Below are positions 61,341 to 64,000 of a DNA stretch of 64,000 bases, piece after piece. The DNA is taken from positions 248,001-312,000 of the forward strand of contig NZ_CP150356.1 in assembly GCF_051521505.1 (NCBI RefSeq), in the 5' to 3' direction. Both the position numbers and the translations under genes were made by a program. How positions within the stretch are numbered: the first letter of the stretch is position 1; every line of letters starts with the position of its first letter. The DNA comes from Sorangium sp025924095 (GTDB taxonomy: Bacteria; Myxococcota_A; Polyangia; Polyangiales; Polyangiaceae). The notes below the pieces were generated by a model. That model was not told the origin of the DNA. It worked only from the letters and a program-made list of their open reading frames with translations, and did not search any database.

Positions 61341-62744
61341 TCACCCTTCGAGGTAGGAGCCGAGCTCTCGTTGCCGCGAGCGCATCCGGAGCTTCTCGAG
61401 CAGCTTCGCCTCGATCTGGCGGATGCGCTCCCGCGTCAGCGAGAACGACTGCCCGATCTCCTCGAGCGTCTCGTCCTCGTTGCCGTCGAGGCCGAAGCGG
61501 CGCCGCAGGAGCTCGCGCTCGCGCGGCTGGAGCGAGTCGAGCAGCTCGCGCGTCTGCTCGATCAGGCGGCGCCGGGCCAGCATCTCGGCGGGCGTGGGGT
61601 CCTCGTTGGCCAGCAGATCGCCGAACCGCGTGTCGCCTTCCTCGCCGACGGGGGCGTCGAGGCTGAGCGGCTCGAGGGCGAGCTCGCCGATCACGCGCAC
61701 CTTCTCCACGGAGAGGCCGCTGCGCTCCGCGACCTCCTCGACGGAGGGCTCGCGCCCGCGCTCCTGCACCAGATCTCGCCGGGCGCGCACCACCTGGCTC
61801 CGGATCGCGGTGAGGTGGACCGGCATGCGGACGGGCTTGCCCTGGTTGAGGATCGTCCGCTTGATGGCCTGCTTGATCCACCACGCGGCGTAGGTGCCGA
61901 AGCGGTGGCCGCGACGGTACTCGAACTTGTCGGCGGCGCGGATGAGGCCGAGGTTCCCTTCCTGCACGAGGTCGAGCAGCGGGACGCCGAAGCGCTGGTG
62001 CTCCCGCGCGATGGCGACCGCGAGCCGGAGGTTCGCCTGGACGAGCTCCGACTTCGCCTGGGCGACCGCGCGACGCCCCCGGGCGATCGCCGCGATGGTG
62101 GCCGCGATCGGCGCGCGCTCCGCCCCGTCGGCCTCGGCCGCCGCCGTGCGCAGGCTCCTCTCGATGCGCTCCTCGAAGGTCGGATCGAGGCGCAGCTCGG
62201 CGAGGCCCGCGGCGAGGCCCGCCAGGGCGATCTCCACGTCCTCCTCATCCCGCCGCCGTGCGACGAGCTCTGCGTCCTGCTGCCGGGCGACGAGCGCCCG
62301 GGCGACGCCGAGCAGCCCCACGAGCCGCGTCGTGCACGCGTCCGCGTCGGGATCGTTCGCGTCGGTCTCGCACAGGAGGTCCCGGACGCTGAGCGCCCCG
62401 TTCTCGACGTCCTCCGCCGTGAAGGCGAGCTCGCGCAGGGCGACGGGCGAGCGGACCCATGCCTCGAAGCACGCGAGCGCGCCCGCCTCGATGCGGCGGC
62501 CGAGCGCGACCTCGCCCTCGCGCGTGAGCGGCTGGCTGCCGGCGAGCGACCGGAAGTACAGCTCCGTCGCCCCGAGCGAGGCCTGCGTGCCAGCGGACTT
62601 CGGGCGGCGCGCCGGAGCGCGCTCGCCCCCGCGGCCGGGCGCGGCTCCGCGCCCGGCCGCGGACCCGCGCCCGGGCGCGGAATCGATGGAAACGGGAGGA
62701 CTCGATTCGGACTCGCTCGCCGGTAGCGAGGAACGGAACCTCAT
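61341..62744 (-). CDS. RpoD-related sigma-70 factor (group 2 type)
   Basis: 467 aa. An N-terminal ~55-residue low-complexity part (PGRGSAAGRGAAPGRG) is followed by region 1.2 (ELYFRSLAGSQPLTREGE), a non-conserved insert, region 2 (LVQANLRLAVAIAREH, PLLDLVQEGNLGLIRA, RFGTYAAWWIKQAI), region 3 (SVEEVAERSGLSVEKVR) and region 4 (LRRRFGLDGNEDETLEEIGQ, RERIRQIEAKLLEKLR). It lacks the long acidic region 1.1 of housekeeping SigA, so it is likely an alternative group 2 factor, with -10/-35 recognition like sigma-70. Confidence 0.93.
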   Translation of the reverse strand: MRFRSSLPASESESSPPVSIDSAPGRGSAAGRGAAPGRGGERAPARRPKSAGTQASLGATELYFRSLAGSQPLTREGEVALGRRIEAGALACFEAWVRSPVALRELAFTAEDVENGALSVRDLLCETDANDPDADACTTRLVGLLGVARALVARQQDAELVARRRDEEDVEIALAGLAAGLAELRLDPTFEERIERSLRTAAAEADGAERAPIAATIAAIARGRRAVAQAKSELVQANLRLAVAIAREHQRFGVPLLDLVQEGNLGLIRAADKFEYRRGHRFGTYAAWWIKQAIKRTILNQGKPVRMPVHLTAIRSQVVRARRDLVQERGREPSVEEVAERSGLSVEKVRVIGELALEPLSLDAPVGEEGDTRFGDLLANEDPTPAEMLARRRLIEQTRELLDSLQPRERELLRRRFGLDGNEDETLEEIGQSFSLTRERIRQIEAKLLEKLRMRSRQRELGSYLEG

Positions 62745-62810
62745 TCAATGCGCTCCAGTGTTGCCGCTGCTTCGTGCCTGACCTTGAAGGGTGTGAAGGG
62801 GCACGATCAT

Positions 62811-62822
62811 CGAGGCGCCTCG
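62811..62822. promoter_or_regulatory. Perfect 12-bp palindrome upstream of the sigma gene
   Basis: CGAGGCGCCTCG, 67 bp before the leftward sigma factor start codon. It is a candidate regulator site. GC-rich palindromes of this length also arise by chance. Confidence 0.3.
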
Positions 62823-63120
62823 TTATCCTAACCGCCAAGGACGTAAATAGGAAAACGAATCGCTCGCTGATTTGGCGCATTTCCACGGCGTTTTCGGAGG
62901 TCGTCCGCCGGCTGGAGCGGAGCGTCTCTGCGCCGGCGCAGGCGGCCGCGCGGTCGCGCATGGCCGAACGAGCGGGCACGGCCTGCTGGCGTCGTCGGTG
63001 TTTCACCCCGATGCGGTCTTGTCGTCGCTTGCCGTTGGAGCCTGTCGCCGGACGTGGTGAGGACGGCGCCGGACGGACACGGCGGCGCCGCGAAGGGGCC
63101 AGGGGGAGACCGAAGCGGAC

Positions 63121-63420
63121 GGCCTCGGAGGGGGCGCCGGGAGGTGGCGACGTGGCGGAGCCGCCTCGCGAGGGGGGTCGGAGCGAGCTGGAACCGAACC
63201 GGAGGGCCTCGGAGGGGGCGCCGGGAGGTGGCGACGTGGCGGAGCCGCCTCGCGAGGGGGGGTCGGAGCGATCGGGAGCCGAACCGGAGGGCCTCGGAGG
63301 GGGCAGGGGGAGGTGGCGACGTGGTGGAGCCGCCTGGCGAGGGGGGTCGGAGCGATCGGGAGCCGAACCGGAGGGCCTCGGAGGGGGCGCCGGGAGGTCA
63401 CGACGTGGCGGAGCCACCGT
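63121..63420. repeat. 84-bp tandem repeat (about 3.5 units)
   Basis: Units begin with GGCCTCGGAGGGGGC at 63121, 63205, 63290 and 63374 (periods 84, 85, 84). Each carries GACGTGG.GGAGCCGCCT and AACCGGAG near the end. The last unit is cut off at about 63420. A worn unit precedes 63121. The near-multiple of three keeps long frames open on both strands, but the 85-bp unit shifts them, and no start or ribosome site is seen, so it is probably non-coding. Confidence 0.85.
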
Positions 63421-63680
63421 TCAACGAAGAGCGCAGTGAAGCCCATGCGCTTCAGAGGACGGGTTGCTCTCGCCAGGGAGGATCTGACAGGGGCGTTCTG
63501 GGCTCTCCTGGACGCGTGTTGTACGTAAAGCGCTCCATGGATTGGAGCACATCGAGGGTCACGTCGACGTGATGCTCGTGCTCACCGGGGTCGCGGGTGC
63601 GTTCGGCGAGCTCGGCCGCGATCGTGCGCCCTCCTGAGCCGTGCGCCGCGCCTGCGGGGACTTCAGGGCAGGAGCCTCGC

Positions 63681-64000
63681 TTGACCCGCCCCCTGAAGCT
63701 CGTCCGATCGCTGCCGCCGTCTCCCAGGTACGCCTTCGCGGGGGACGACGCGGCGCTCGTGGACGGGTTCCGGCGGGGCGATTTGCGGGCGCGCTCCGCC
63801 CTGTACGACCGGTACGCCGAGCACGTCCACCGGGTGCTTTACCGGCTGATCGGCTTCCACCGCGACCTCGCGGACCTGCACCACGACGTCTTCGTGCGCG
63901 CGCTCGGCTCGCTGCCGACACTGGAGGACCCGAGCGCGCTCAAGGGCTGGCTCACGATGATCGCGGTGCACGTGGCGCGCTCGTCGATCACCCGCAGGAA
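63681..64000 (+). CDS. ECF-type RNA polymerase sigma factor, 3' end outside window
   Basis: At least 106 codons. A TTG start at 63681 is supported by GGAG six bases upstream. Region 2 is visible: ALVDGFRRGDLRARSALYDR, YAEHVHRVLYRLIGFHRDLA, DLHHDVFVRALGSLPTLED, then LKGWLTMIAVHVARSSITRR. This is the sigma-70 region 2 pattern of ECF (RpoE-like) factors. Region 4 and any anti-sigma gene lie beyond the edge. Confidence 0.88.
   Translation, partial: MTRPLKLVRSLPPSPRYAFAGDDAALVDGFRRGDLRARSALYDRYAEHVHRVLYRLIGFHRDLADLHHDVFVRALGSLPTLEDPSALKGWLTMIAVHVARSSITRR

Larger units (their letters stand above)
62745..63680. other. Long intergenic region with palindrome and tandem repeat
   Basis: It separates two divergent sigma factor genes. 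It contains CGAGGCGCCTCG at 62811-62822, an AT-richer patch at 62825-62885, the 84-bp tandem repeat (63121-63420) and then a stretch with no supported gene. Promoters of both sigma genes are expected here. Confidence 0.7.

Noticed and set aside
63121..63420. Repeat-containing protein gene
   Set aside because: The 85-bp unit shifts the frame, no start or ribosome site is found, and both strands give low-complexity Gly/Arg or Pro/Ser products.

Overview
The window is about 70% GC and looks like a large myxobacterial chromosome, probably Sorangium or another Polyangiales. This is an inference from several traits: G/S-rich and GGT-rich linkers behind lipoprotein signals, a MYXO-CTERM-like tail on a secreted glycoside hydrolase, many PAS/STAS and PAS kinase sensors, plant-polysaccharide enzymes, loosely packed short operons, and gene debris between them. 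No rRNA, tRNA, CRISPR array or complete insertion sequence was seen.

Layout. 1-5.2 kb: a truncated PAS-STAS regulator, a secreted GH43 enzyme behind a perfect LacI-type palindrome, and a DODA-type dioxygenase plus YceI lipoprotein pair with a divergent LysR gene. 6.2-10.6 kb: a tightly overlapping organosulfur-type operon (binding lipoprotein, permease, ATPase, FMN monooxygenase). 10.6-14 kb: S37-type peptidase lipoprotein, AraC regulator, glutathione S-transferase. 14-17.2 kb: an AT-rich island with a 42-bp-period repeat, a secreted His-rich peptide, a single-TM protein and an HTTM membrane protein (an SdpABC-like layout), then a Cys-repeat secreted protein. 18-22 kb: a RecF/SMC-like ATPase and a three-gene TPR/AAA+ operon. 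22-27 kb: an accessory patch with a three-gene lipoprotein operon, whose lipoprotein C-terminus and partner gene are duplicated about 2 kb downstream next to a broken second copy of the ATPase. 27-33.5 kb: CE3-like esterase, S41 protease, 1-Cys peroxiredoxin, two gene remnants and a TonB-like protein.

33.5-41.5 kb: a Mo/FeS/FAD aldehyde/xanthine oxidoreductase operon with its XdhC factor and a divergent LysR gene, then an IclR gene with its own operator, coupled to a class IV aminotransferase. 41.5-53.7 kb: LysR, a diheme peroxidase-like lipoprotein, a heterodimeric ABC exporter, Ohr, a second PAS-STAS regulator, a DJ-1/PfpI lipoprotein, a GST-like protein and AzlCD. 53.8-64 kb: TetR-P450 pair with a textbook operator, MBL hydrolase, a large GAF/PAS histidine kinase, a Gfo/Idh oxidoreductase, a primary-type sigma factor, an 84-bp tandem repeat, and the start of an ECF sigma factor.

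The most promising places for an undescribed system are the His-rich peptide/TM/HTTM cluster (14.1-16.7 kb) and the lipoprotein-partner duplication with its orphan C-terminal cassette (22.6-26.6 kb), which resembles a polymorphic lipoprotein toxin/immunity locus. Both functional readings are inference.
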